A stretch of 19,109 nt of DNA from Amoebophilaceae bacterium UBA1467 (GTDB taxonomy: Bacteria; Bacteroidota; Bacteroidia; Cytophagales; Amoebophilaceae): positions 1-19,109 of the forward strand of contig DCSL01000062.1 of NCBI GenBank assembly GCA_002325615.1. The letters are read 5' to 3'. Both the position numbers and the translations under genes were made by a program. Each line of letters opens with the position of its first letter. Within the stretch, counting starts at the first letter, position 1. The notes beneath the pieces were generated by a model, which had not been told where the DNA came from, did no database searches, and saw only the letters and a program-made list of their open reading frames with translations. Shown piece by piece: positions 1 through 7,516 of the stretch.

Positions 1-1
1 T

Positions 2-1255
2 TTGCCTGATGATATTAAAGAATTGTTGACAAAGTGTAAAGATTTACTAGAGATGGGCAGCCGTAAGTCTGATACAGGGAATTTCGAGTTAGTAGAAGAT
101 TCCCAAAAACTGACCAAAGGATTGCATGATCAAGGGATTGCTTATTTAAGAAAACTAATCAACGAGAAAGATATTACAATATCCAAGGACTTATCAAAAG
201 TTTTAGAAGAATTGGAAGAAAAACTCAAGGACCGAAAGTTAGACCATCTGGATATTCGTGTGGCCCAAGAAGTTATTTTTACGAAAGAAGAATTAATAGG
301 ATCTAGTAAAGCGACTGCTACTGCTACCTCGGGAGTACTAGGTAAGGAAAATGAACAAGCATCGACGGGAACCAAGAATGGCAACGGGTCACCCCAAAGA
401 GGCAATAGCTTGATACAAGCAGAAGACGAGACTAGTACCACTGATACTACTGCAGAAGTAGAAGATGAAGATGATTTTGATATAATTTCTTTAGCGAAAG
501 AAAGTAAGGAGGAAGTAGAAGATAAAAAACTAGCTCCAGGAGCTAAGGTTGCTGCTGATGCACAACTAAGTAGCTCAATGCTGCGGCATGTCATTCAACA
601 GTGGGGATTCGAGGCATCGAAGAAAAACTTTAAATGTGGTGGTGTCGAGAAAAATTTATTTTTCTACAAGCAAGACAACAACTCTAAAGAAAAAACGTAT
701 ATCGCCTTTGCTCATAATGAAGAGTCAGGCCATTTTACTGCCCAAAGAGGTGGAGAACGAAGTATTTCAGAAGTTTTAGAAGAGATCAAAAATTCTCTTG
801 AAGAAGATAAAGAGAAAAAAATTACCAAGTTCAAGATATTGATACCGCTACAGCAAATAAGCAAAGGGCATTGGACGTTACTAGAGATACGTTCGACCCC
901 TAGTACAACACCAGAGAAGAACGTAAGCCCACTATGTGCCACACATTACGATTCAAAAGGGTTCATGACTGCGAGCTTTTTCAAGGATTTTCTCTTACCG
1001 GAAGCTCGGAAAGGACGACAACGCGTCGAAGAGGCTGTAAAAATTCTTGGTGAAGGCACAAAAGTAACACATAGATACAAAGGCACCCAAGGAACTTTAG
1101 ATCACCACAATTGTGGTAGGTACGTATTGCTGCAACTGGGAAAGTTACTTGAATTAAAGAGCGCTCCTCAAACTATAGCGGATATCAACAAGATACTTAG
1201 CGGAGCCAAAAAAGATGAGCAGAGCGCAACGGACTGTATACCAGTTGATCAATAA
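2..1255 (+). CDS. Ulp1/C48-like cysteine protease (clan CE), 5'-partial
   Basis: The frame is open at the left edge, so the start lies outside the window; the first visible codon is TTG, which need not be a start. Residues are numbered from that codon. Residues 1-180 are hydrophilic, Lys/Glu-rich and low in complexity (acidic Ser/Thr/Asp patch about 141-160). The C-terminal part carries a clan CE pattern: His290 in KGHWTLLEI, Asp317 in HYDSKG, Gln363 in GTQGTLDHHN and Cys371 in NCGRYVLLQ, matching the His-Asp-Gln-Cys order of Ulp1/SENP-type proteases. Such enzymes remove SUMO, NEDD8 or ubiquitin from eukaryotic proteins and in bacteria are usually secreted effectors. The target and secretion route cannot be read here. 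Oddities are Asn instead of the usual Asp before the catalytic Cys, and a Gln-to-Cys spacing of 8 rather than about 6. I am fairly sure of the fold and unsure of the substrate. Confidence 0.7.
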   Translation: MPDDIKELLTKCKDLLEMGSRKSDTGNFELVEDSQKLTKGLHDQGIAYLRKLINEKDITISKDLSKVLEELEEKLKDRKLDHLDIRVAQEVIFTKEELIGSSKATATATSGVLGKENEQASTGTKNGNGSPQRGNSLIQAEDETSTTDTTAEVEDEDDFDIISLAKESKEEVEDKKLAPGAKVAADAQLSSSMLRHVIQQWGFEASKKNFKCGGVEKNLFFYKQDNNSKEKTYIAFAHNEESGHFTAQRGGERSISEVLEEIKNSLEEDKEKKITKFKILIPLQQISKGHWTLLEIRSTPSTTPEKNVSPLCATHYDSKGFMTASFFKDFLLPEARKGRQRVEEAVKILGEGTKVTHRYKGTQGTLDHHNCGRYVLLQLGKLLELKSAPQTIADINKILSGAKKDEQSATDCIPVDQ

Positions 1256-1429
1256 CAACAAGATCAGATAAAGCAACAGGTACATAACGGACAAACACAG
1301 AAAAGTTCCAAAGGGAAAACACTATGGGGTAGGTTTGTGAAGCGCAATAAAAAACAAGTAGCGCCACTTACAACGACTGCCTTGCCAGGTGCGCCTAATT
1401 CGGAAGATGAAACGTGGGAAGAATTATAA
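1253..1429 (+). pseudogene. In-frame TAA followed by a 57-codon continuation of the C48-like gene
   Basis: The protease frame stops at TAA 1253-1255, but the same frame then stays open for 57 codons to TAA 1427-1429. The local codons are CAA TAA CAA CAA, so one C-to-T change (Gln CAA to TAA) explains the stop. The continuation starts Gln-rich, has a basic segment (KTLWGRFVKRNKK) and ends acidic (SEDETWEEL). That composition resembles the hydrophilic N-terminal part of the upstream protein. The protease domain is complete before the stop, so the shortened protein could still work. The alternative is that TAA 1253 is the true end and the open stretch is chance, which is possible for 57 codons. 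Confidence 0.5.
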
Positions 1430-1737
1430 TTGATGTGGGACCATTACCTCTTAAAAACGTAACAGAGAGCTTTAAAGAAGTAGGAAAGTATTGTCCCATA
1501 ACCAGTAGAAAAGAGCAATAAGCTGCCAAGGGCGGCAAATAAGTATGACACCCATAGGCCAGAGAACTTGCGCTACTTAGCCTCATCTGTCTCTAATTAA
1601 GTTAAGTTAAGTTAAGTTAAGTAACCATCCAGATTAGTACCGTGTACCTAATAACTGCAAACTAGGCCGAATAACACACGCTACAGTGGCTGAAAGGTAC
1701 AATAGATCGTTTTTTTGTTCGCTTGTTTATTGTTGAC
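1430..1737. other. Gene-free gap between the protease gene and obgE
   Basis: About 300 nt between two converging reading directions. I see no convincing coding frame, RNA gene or strong hairpin-plus-T-run terminator. The only structured item is the TTAAG repeat at 1597-1621. A run of seven T occurs near 1710, just beyond the obgE stop on the other strand. Confidence 0.6.
1597..1621. repeat. Pentanucleotide microsatellite, (TTAAG) x5
   Basis: Five perfect tandem copies of TTAAG lie at 1597-1621 in the non-coding gap. Short tandem repeats like this can change copy number by strand slippage. No gene start is close enough to suggest a regulatory role. Confidence 0.9.
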
Positions 1738-2730
1738 TTACGCATACAATAGCTGCCAGATTTTGTCTTTGAGCTGACCAATGCCCTGGCCAGTAACAGC
1801 AGAAATGAGTACGTAATCTATACCCAGCGGCAAAGCAGCCACCAAAGACTGTTGGGTGGTCTCATCTAACAAATCCATTTTAGAGACTGCCAGCAGCCGC
1901 GGCTTGTCCAACAGTTCAGGATTGTGCGCTCCAAGCTCTTGAATCAATGTGGCATAGGTTTGTGGTACATTAGGGGTATCTGCAGCAATGACAAATAGCA
2001 ACACTGAATTGCGCTCGATGTGCCTTAAGAAACGGGTTCCCAAGCCCCTTCCTGTTGCTGCGCCTTCGATAATGCCAGGAATGTCTGCCATGACAAAAGA
2101 TTGCTCTTCTCTGTACGCTACAATGCCAAGTTGCGGCACCAAGGTGGTAAAAGGATAGTCAGCGATCTTGGGCTTGGCAGCAGAAACTACGGACAGCAGG
2201 GTAGACTTGCCGGCGTTGGGCAACCCTACCAAGCCTACATCTGCGAGCAACTTTAATTCTAAGACCACCCAGCCTTCAGCCCCTGGCTCCCCAGGCTGTG
2301 CATAGCGGGGGGTTTGTTGAGTAGCTGATTTGAAGTGAAAATTACCAAGGCCGCCCCGACCGCCCTGCATCAATAGCCCTTGGGCACCTTGCTGGGTTAT
2401 CTCCATCAATAGCTGGCCTGTCTCTGCATCTTTGGCTACGGTGCCCAAGGGAACTTGTAGAATAATGTCAGCCCCCGTGGCGCCAGATCGCCTCCCTCCT
2501 GCTCCTGGTTGGCCATCTGATGCTGAGACGTGCTTCCTATAACGTAGGTGCAGTAGGGTAGATAGTTGGGCATTGCCTTGCAAGACGATGTGCCCGCCTC
2601 GGCCACCATCACCGCCATCAGGTCCCCCTTTGGGTACTGATTTCTCCCTTCTGAAATGCACAGCACCTGCACCACCCTTGCCAGCTTGGGCGTGTAGTTT
2701 TACATGATCAATGAAACTCGAAGTAGGCAC
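1738..2730 (-). CDS. obgE: Obg-family GTPase ObgE/CgtA
   Basis: Essential ribosome-associated GTPase involved in large-subunit assembly and stress or growth control. The 330 residues show the Gly-rich Obg domain at about 1-158 (GKGGAGAVHFRREK, GGPDGGDGGRGG, GGRGGLGN). The G domain follows: G1 GLPNAGKS at 169-176, switch I FTTLVPQLG near 194-202, G3 DIPG at 216-219 with IIEGA, G4 as SKMD at 283-286 in place of NKxD, and G5 SAVTG at 310-314. There is no long C-terminal extension. The start codon is GTG (2728-2730): an in-frame TAA lies three codons upstream and the N-terminus aligns with the family. It lies 6 nt after the adk stop, so the two are almost certainly cotranscribed. Confidence 0.97.
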   Translation of the reverse strand: MPTSSFIDHVKLHAQAGKGGAGAVHFRREKSVPKGGPDGGDGGRGGHIVLQGNAQLSTLLHLRYRKHVSASDGQPGAGGRRSGATGADIILQVPLGTVAKDAETGQLLMEITQQGAQGLLMQGGRGGLGNFHFKSATQQTPRYAQPGEPGAEGWVVLELKLLADVGLVGLPNAGKSTLLSVVSAAKPKIADYPFTTLVPQLGIVAYREEQSFVMADIPGIIEGAATGRGLGTRFLRHIERNSVLLFVIAADTPNVPQTYATLIQELGAHNPELLDKPRLLAVSKMDLLDETTQQSLVAALPLGIDYVLISAVTGQGIGQLKDKIWQLLYA

Positions 2731-2736
2731 AAGTTT

Positions 2737-3330
2737 TTACTTTAGAGCTGGCATGGCCGACAACTGCCCCACCACAGCTACAATTCGCTCAAAAATGGCA
2801 TCCACTGCCCCTACCCCATGGACTTTATAAAGTTTGTTTTGCTGGGCATAGTGTTTAGCCACAGGCAGGGTCTCACTGTGGTAGATACGCATTCTTGTAG
2901 CAATTTTAAATTTGTCTTGATCATCGACACGACCTGCTATTTGGGCCCTGGCTTTGATTCTCTTAATGAGTTCTTGCTCAGGTACTTCTAGAAAGACAAC
3001 AGCATCGATCTGCATGTTGTGACTTGCCAGCGCCTCTTCTAACGCCTTTGCCTGGATAGCCGTTCTTGGGAAGCCATCAAACAGAAAGCCATCGCCATTC
3101 TTTTGTGCTGCCAGCTGTGCTGCTACAATGTCGATCACGAGTGCATTAGGTGCCAACTTGCCTTTGTTGATATAGCTGGCCACCTGCCGTCCTAAGGCTG
3201 TTTTTTTGTTGATATGCTCACGCAGCAAGTCACCAGGTGCAATGTGTGTGAGTTGATATTTTTGGATTAGTTTTTGGCTTTGGGTGCCTTTTCCAGCCCC
3301 TGGCGGACCGAACAATGCTATGTTAGTCAT
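2737..3330 (-). CDS. adk: Adenylate kinase
   Basis: Catalyses ATP + AMP to 2 ADP in the cytoplasm. The 197 residues carry the P-loop GPPGAGKGTQ near 8-17, the FLFDGFPRT motif near 83-91, and a short LID (RAQIAGRVDDQ) without zinc cysteines, as in Bacteroidota enzymes. The AMP-binding segment normally read as HISTGDLLR is HIAPGDLLR here; the DNA reads GCA CCT for the two changed residues. The start ATG at 3328-3330 is preceded by an A-rich tract rather than a Shine-Dalgarno sequence. It lies 89 nt downstream of serS and 6 nt upstream of obgE, consistent with a serS-adk-obgE transcription unit. Confidence 0.96.
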   Translation of the reverse strand: MTNIALFGPPGAGKGTQSQKLIQKYQLTHIAPGDLLREHINKKTALGRQVASYINKGKLAPNALVIDIVAAQLAAQKNGDGFLFDGFPRTAIQAKALEEALASHNMQIDAVVFLEVPEQELIKRIKARAQIAGRVDDQDKFKIATRMRIYHSETLPVAKHYAQQNKLYKVHGVGAVDAIFERIVAVVGQLSAMPALK

Positions 3331-3419
3331 TTTTTATTTTTTTATTCGGACATGTATACGGGTACTCTTACAGCAACAAGTCACGAATGACGTCAAGCCG
3401 CGCCATCACCCAAAAATCA

Positions 3420-4694
3420 TCATTCAATAGCCTTAAAACCTGTGTATGGCTGCAAAATAGGTGGAATACTGATGCTACTAGCTGTTTGGTTGTTTTCTAG
3501 CAGCGCAGCCACAATCCTAGGCAGGGCAATAGCACTTCCATTCAGGGTATGTAGCAAGCGTGTTGTATGGTGCTCGTCTCTGTAACGGATCCGCATCCGA
3601 CGAGACTGATAAGTCTCGAAATTACTGACAGAGCTGACTTCAAGCCAACACTGCTGCCCAGCAGCCCATACCTCCAGGTCATAGGTAAACGCAGCAGCAA
3701 AGCCCAGATCGCCACCACAAAGTTTAACCACTCGATAGGGCAATTCCAGCTTTTCGAGTAAACGCTGTACATAAGCACACATCTCTTGTAGTGACTTGTA
3801 AGACTCCTCAGGAAGCCTGATCTGCATTAGTTCTACTTTATCAAATTGGTGCAACCGGTTGAGTCCTCTCACATGACGCCCCCAAGAGCCTGCTTCTCGC
3901 CTAAAGCAAGGAGTATACGCTACATTTTTGATAGGCAAAGCCTCCTGAGGCAGGATCTCATCACGGTACAAGTTAGTCAAAGGAACCTCCGCAGTTGGAA
4001 TCAAGTAGAACGTTGTGTCTTTCAGCTGGTACATTTGCCCCTCCTTATCAGGCAGCTGCCCAGTGCCGTAGGCAGAAACTTCATTGACCACAATCGGGGG
4101 CTGTATTTCTTCGTAGCCTGCATGCAGGGCTTCATCTAGAAAAAAATTAATAAGGGCCCTTTGGAGTCTGGCGCCTCGGCCTTTGTAAACTGGAAATCCT
4201 GCGCCCATAATTTTGTTCCCTAGCTCAAAGTCAACAAGGGCATATTTTTTAGCCAGTTCCCAGTGGGGCCACTGTGCTGCATCGTTGACAAGCACTTCAC
4301 TACTTTGGTAAACGAGCGTGTTATCTGCCGCACTTTTCCCTTCAGGAACTTCAGCATTGGGCAGGTTAGGCAGCTCGTACAAAGCATGTTGTAATGTCTC
4401 TTCATGCACTTGAAGCTGTTGTGCCAGTGTTCTAATAGTTGATTTGAGGACGGTGGTTTGTGCCTTGGCAGCAGTGGCTTCTTTTTTTTCCCCCTGCTGC
4501 ATCAGCTGACCTATCTGCTTGTTACATTGGTTCAGCTGGGCTGCAGCGTTATCTGCAGACCACTGGGTGGCTCGTCGTTGTTGGTCAATGACCAATAATT
4601 TTTCTATAGCTTCAGCAGCGTTGTTAAAATATTTTTTTTGTAGACCTTGGATGACAAGTTCCTTATTGGCTCTGATGTAGTGGATATCAAGCAT
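3420..4694 (-). CDS. serS: Seryl-tRNA synthetase
   Basis: Charges tRNA-Ser (and tRNA-Sec where present) with serine. The 424-residue length is normal for the family. Residues about 28-108 form the N-terminal helical hairpin (long coiled coil rich in Gln/Ala) that contacts the tRNA long arm. The class II catalytic core has the TAEVPLT serine loop at 234-240, motif 2 CFRREAGSWGRHVRGLNRLH at 263-282 followed by QFDKVEL, and motif 3 LNGSAIALPRIVAALLENNQ at 384-403. The motif 3 wording is typical of Bacteroidota. The start ATG 4692-4694 gives the conserved MLDI..IR.N N-terminus. It opens the minus-strand block ahead of adk and obgE and diverges from rho. Confidence 0.97.
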   Translation of the reverse strand: MLDIHYIRANKELVIQGLQKKYFNNAAEAIEKLLVIDQQRRATQWSADNAAAQLNQCNKQIGQLMQQGEKKEATAAKAQTTVLKSTIRTLAQQLQVHEETLQHALYELPNLPNAEVPEGKSAADNTLVYQSSEVLVNDAAQWPHWELAKKYALVDFELGNKIMGAGFPVYKGRGARLQRALINFFLDEALHAGYEEIQPPIVVNEVSAYGTGQLPDKEGQMYQLKDTTFYLIPTAEVPLTNLYRDEILPQEALPIKNVAYTPCFRREAGSWGRHVRGLNRLHQFDKVELMQIRLPEESYKSLQEMCAYVQRLLEKLELPYRVVKLCGGDLGFAAAFTYDLEVWAAGQQCWLEVSSVSNFETYQSRRMRIRYRDEHHTTRLLHTLNGSAIALPRIVAALLENNQTASSISIPPILQPYTGFKAIE

Positions 4695-4843
4695 AGTAGA
4701 TGAAGTTGATGTGCGTTGCCAACTACAAATTGACAGGAAACGCTTCCTAGTAGCTGATCAGTGGCCACAAAGTAAGCCACTTTTACGCAAATGGTTTAGG
4801 AACCACCAAAACCGCTTTTATTGCTTAATAACCTACACTAGGC

Positions 4844-4872
4844 TTGACAATGGTGTATCATTGTCCTATCAT
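4844..4872 (+). promoter_or_regulatory. Candidate sigma70-like promoter upstream of rho
   Basis: TTGACA (4844-4849), a 17-nt spacer and TATCAT (4867-4872) match the classic -35/-10 layout with only one mismatch. Bacteroidota primary sigma factors usually prefer TTTG and TAnnTTTG, so the match is suggestive only. It points toward rho, whose ATG is at 5038. Confidence 0.4.
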
Positions 4873-4875
4873 TGT
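4846..4875. repeat. Operator-like inverted and direct repeats over the rho promoter
   Basis: An inverted repeat GACAATG-N6-CATTGTC occupies 4846-4865, filling the space between the -35 and -10 candidates. A direct repeat of TATCATTGT occurs at 4856-4864 and 4867-4875, the second copy covering the -10. The overlap of three elements resembles a repressor or activator site, but no regulator is identified. Confidence 0.4.
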
Positions 4876-5037
4876 GTTCTCTTAATAGTTGGGCAACGTT
4901 TCTGCTCTCTTTACACTGCTACCCTCTAGGCTTTCTGAAAGTAACGCTCTTGAACATCATCACTGCGTCTGGATCACTAGCCATTCGGATGGCTCATCAT
5001 TTATCATTTCCTCTATTTAATCACACACAAACAATCC

Positions 5038-6534
5038 ATGTATAATATTGAAGAACTTAATCTTCGGCTTCTTTCTGAGCTGAGAGAAATTGCAAAGATC
5101 CTAAAAGTGAACAACTACGGCCAACTTCCTAGGGAAGAGTTGATCTATAAAATACTTGACCAACAAGCCATTACACCTGAGGAATCTCTTCCTCAGAAAG
5201 AAGTGGAATTGCCAAAAGAAACTAGTAACCAGGGGCATGCGCCAATCTCCACAAGTAAGCAGCCCCCAAGAGCAAAAAGAGAAAACGTCATGCCAAGCAA
5301 TGTTACTGGCGCTAGCCCAGTCAAAGCGGTTATGTCTGAGGGAGCTAACAATGGGAAACAAAAAGAGCAGAAGAAAGAGGGAAAACCCCCTAGAAAAGAA
5401 GGTGGCCGTGATATGGGCCTCAACAGTGTTATTGATAGTGAGGGAGTGTTGGAGGTTATGCAAGATGGTTACGGTTTTCTGCGCTCCTCTGATTACAACT
5501 ACCTGACTAGTCCAGATGACACGTATGTGTCCCCCTCACAGATCAAATTATTGGGATTAAAGACAGGCGACACAGTGAAGGGGCAAATCAGACCGCCCAA
5601 AGAAGGAGAAAAATATTTTGCGTTGCTTAAAGTAGCTTCTGTCAATGAAAGGACCACAGAAGAGATTAGAGATAGAATCGCGTTTGAGCACTTAACTCCT
5701 TTATTTCCCGAGGAAAAACTAGAGCTTGCTAATGGCCCTTCTCAGTATTCTACGAGAATTTTAAGCCTTTTTGCTCCCATTGGCAAAGGACAACGTGGCA
5801 TGCTGGTGGCCCCTCCAAAAACCGGAAAGACAGTGCTGCTAAAAGAAATTGCCAATGCTATTGCCAAAAACCACCCAGAGGTATATCTCATTATTTTGCT
5901 CATTGGAGAACGGCCGGAAGAAGTCACCGACATGGCCCGTAGTGTGAATGCAGAAGTGGTGGCCTCCACCTTCGATGAGCAGCCAGAACGCCACACCAAA
6001 GTGGCCAACATAGTCCTCGAGAAAGCAAAACGCATGGTGGAGTGTGGTCATGATGTAGTCATTCTTCTAGACTCACTTACGCGCCTTGCCCGAGCTTACA
6101 ATACAGTCATGCCTTCTTCAGGAAAAATTTTATCAGGCGGAGTAGATGCCAACGCTTTGCACAAACCCAAAAGATTCTTTGGGGCAGCACGCAATGTAGA
6201 AAATGGCGGCTCTTTGACCATTTTGGCCACTGCGCTTATTGAAACGGGCTCTAAGATGGATGAAGTGATTTTTGAGGAGTTTAAAGGCACTGGCAACATG
6301 GAGTTGCAACTAGATCGAAAATTGGCCAACCGACGAATCTATCCTGCGATTGACATTCCTGCTTCAGGGACACGCCGTGAAGATCTCCTGCTCACTAAGG
6401 ATGCTTTGTCACGCGTGTGGATTTTACGCAAGTTCATGGCAGACATGACGCCCAACGAAGCCATGGATTTCTTGCTCGGGAGAATGAAAGGTACTCGTGA
6501 CAACGAGGAGTTCTTGGTTTCTATGAATGACTAG
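5038..6534 (+). CDS. rho: Transcription termination factor Rho
   Basis: Hexameric RNA-dependent ATPase that ends transcription. The 498 residues comprise the N-terminal Rho-N helical domain (about 1-45), a hydrophilic insert rich in Lys, Glu, Pro and Asn (about 46-127), the cold-shock-like RNA-binding domain (about 133-200, with DGYGFLRS and TYVSPSQIKLLGLKTGD), and the RecA-like motor. The motor shows Walker A APPKTGKT at 258-265, LIGERPEEVTDM near 288-299, Walker B VVILLDSLTRLARAYN at 340-355, the Q/R-loop region KPKRFFGAARNVENGGSLT and the C-terminal LDRKLANRRIYPAID. E. coli Rho is about 419 residues; the extra length is mainly the insert, a feature known from Bacteroidota Rho and related to RNA binding. 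The leader upstream could support autoregulation. Confidence 0.98.
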   Translation: MYNIEELNLRLLSELREIAKILKVNNYGQLPREELIYKILDQQAITPEESLPQKEVELPKETSNQGHAPISTSKQPPRAKRENVMPSNVTGASPVKAVMSEGANNGKQKEQKKEGKPPRKEGGRDMGLNSVIDSEGVLEVMQDGYGFLRSSDYNYLTSPDDTYVSPSQIKLLGLKTGDTVKGQIRPPKEGEKYFALLKVASVNERTTEEIRDRIAFEHLTPLFPEEKLELANGPSQYSTRILSLFAPIGKGQRGMLVAPPKTGKTVLLKEIANAIAKNHPEVYLIILLIGERPEEVTDMARSVNAEVVASTFDEQPERHTKVANIVLEKAKRMVECGHDVVILLDSLTRLARAYNTVMPSSGKILSGGVDANALHKPKRFFGAARNVENGGSLTILATALIETGSKMDEVIFEEFKGTGNMELQLDRKLANRRIYPAIDIPASGTRREDLLLTKDALSRVWILRKFMADMTPNEAMDFLLGRMKGTRDNEEFLVSMND

Positions 6535-6590
6535 CCTGCAGAGGCCCTGTAGCACAGCTATACCGTCTAACAAGCACTACTGAACACCAT

Positions 6591-7424
6591 TTATTGGAGG
6601 GGCTCCCAATTATTCAGGATAATACAGCATGTCCCTTGATGGGGTCCGGGAGTCTCAGTCTTATACTGCTGGATGCCCTGGTACATGCCCTCATACATGG
6701 CAGCCATAAATTGGTTTTTGGTAAAGCTTAGTTTTGTGTAATCGGCAGCAGCAAAAACATCGGTAGAGATGGCCGGCAAAACTAGATGGCCGGTATGATG
6801 AGCGGCTCTTTTGCAGATGTGATAATACAAAGTTTTCACCTTGTCCTGAGCAGTGGAGAGCGAAGTAGTTTCACTAGCTCTGGGGCCTACAGCGTGGTAA
6901 ATTTCTCCCCTTTTAGTAGCATCGTTGACAATTGTTATTCCGTTCTCGTTAATGAGTCTCCCCACATCAGAGATAGCGTACCCACCCGCTGGAACCTGCT
7001 GTCCAGGTACAACTGGAGTGCTATTGATGTAGTCATCGTCAGGTAACCTCAAGCCCCACCACTTGTCATGACCGTACTGAATATCAACATGGTCACGGAA
7101 GACACCATTGAGCCCTCCGCCCCCAAAGGAGATGTCCTCGTTGCTTGCATTGACTACGATCCATAAAGTCTTTATTCCTAGCTGAGCATACCACGACATG
7201 TTGGGTACAATCTTTACTGTTGCCTTGGAGACTTGATTGTATACGGGTGCATGCCCAAGGTTTTGAAACCATTGCTTAAATTCGGGGCTGAGATACTCTC
7301 CAATAGTGCGTTCTTGCTGTTTTGGAAGTAAGCCGGTATTGGGCTTCCTTGAAGGGTTATCATAATTAACCGAACAATTGGCCAAGGTTGCAAGCAACCA
7401 GTACAGTAAAGCCGTGCGCTTCAT
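6591..7424 (-). CDS. Exported macro-domain lipoprotein (putative ADP-ribose binding or hydrolysing)
   Basis: The 277-residue product starts with a lipoprotein-type signal: MKR, a hydrophobic stretch (about 4-15) and the box L14-A15-N16-C17, with Asn at -1 somewhat atypical. The body has macro-domain signatures in order: VVNASNED at 90-97, the Gly loop GGGGLNG at 101-107, EIYHAVGP at 174-181, and LPAIST at 216-221. Macro domains bind ADP-ribose, and many remove it from proteins or act on its derivatives. Residues 110-165 contain a longer loop than the minimal fold (YGHDKWWGLRLPDDDY). It is a single gene converging on rho with 56 nt between stops and diverging from prmC over 92 nt. Lipid anchoring outside the cytoplasm is unusual for this fold and hints at a surface or host-directed role. 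That role, and whether it is catalytic, are inference. Confidence 0.8.
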   Translation of the reverse strand: MKRTALLYWLLATLANCSVNYDNPSRKPNTGLLPKQQERTIGEYLSPEFKQWFQNLGHAPVYNQVSKATVKIVPNMSWYAQLGIKTLWIVVNASNEDISFGGGGLNGVFRDHVDIQYGHDKWWGLRLPDDDYINSTPVVPGQQVPAGGYAISDVGRLINENGITIVNDATKRGEIYHAVGPRASETTSLSTAQDKVKTLYYHICKRAAHHTGHLVLPAISTDVFAAADYTKLSFTKNQFMAAMYEGMYQGIQQYKTETPGPHQGTCCIILNNWEPLQ

Positions 7425-7516
7425 CTGGTTAATTTTTTGCTGCGGGCAATTTACAACAACTCGCTTTTAGTGCATAATGGATCTCCTCTTATAGCTGCTT
7501 CCCCAAAATCTGCCCC

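Larger units (their letters stand above)
4695..5037. other. Divergent serS-rho intergenic region
   Basis: These 343 nt separate two divergently transcribed genes, so promoters for both strands should lie here. On the plus strand a sigma70-like promoter is visible at 4844-4872. It would give rho a leader of roughly 160 nt. A small hairpin, AGCCAT-tcgg-ATGGCT, lies in that leader at 4979-4994. No tRNA or convincing small gene was found, and no clear serS promoter was identified. Confidence 0.5.

Noticed and set aside
3388..3395. TGACGTCA palindrome between serS and adk
   Set aside because: An isolated 8-nt palindrome is expected by chance, and there is no second copy or T-run nearby.
4711..4929. 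72-codon open frame between serS and rho
   Set aside because: No conserved motif, composition unlike the neighbouring proteins, and it contains the promoter-like repeats.
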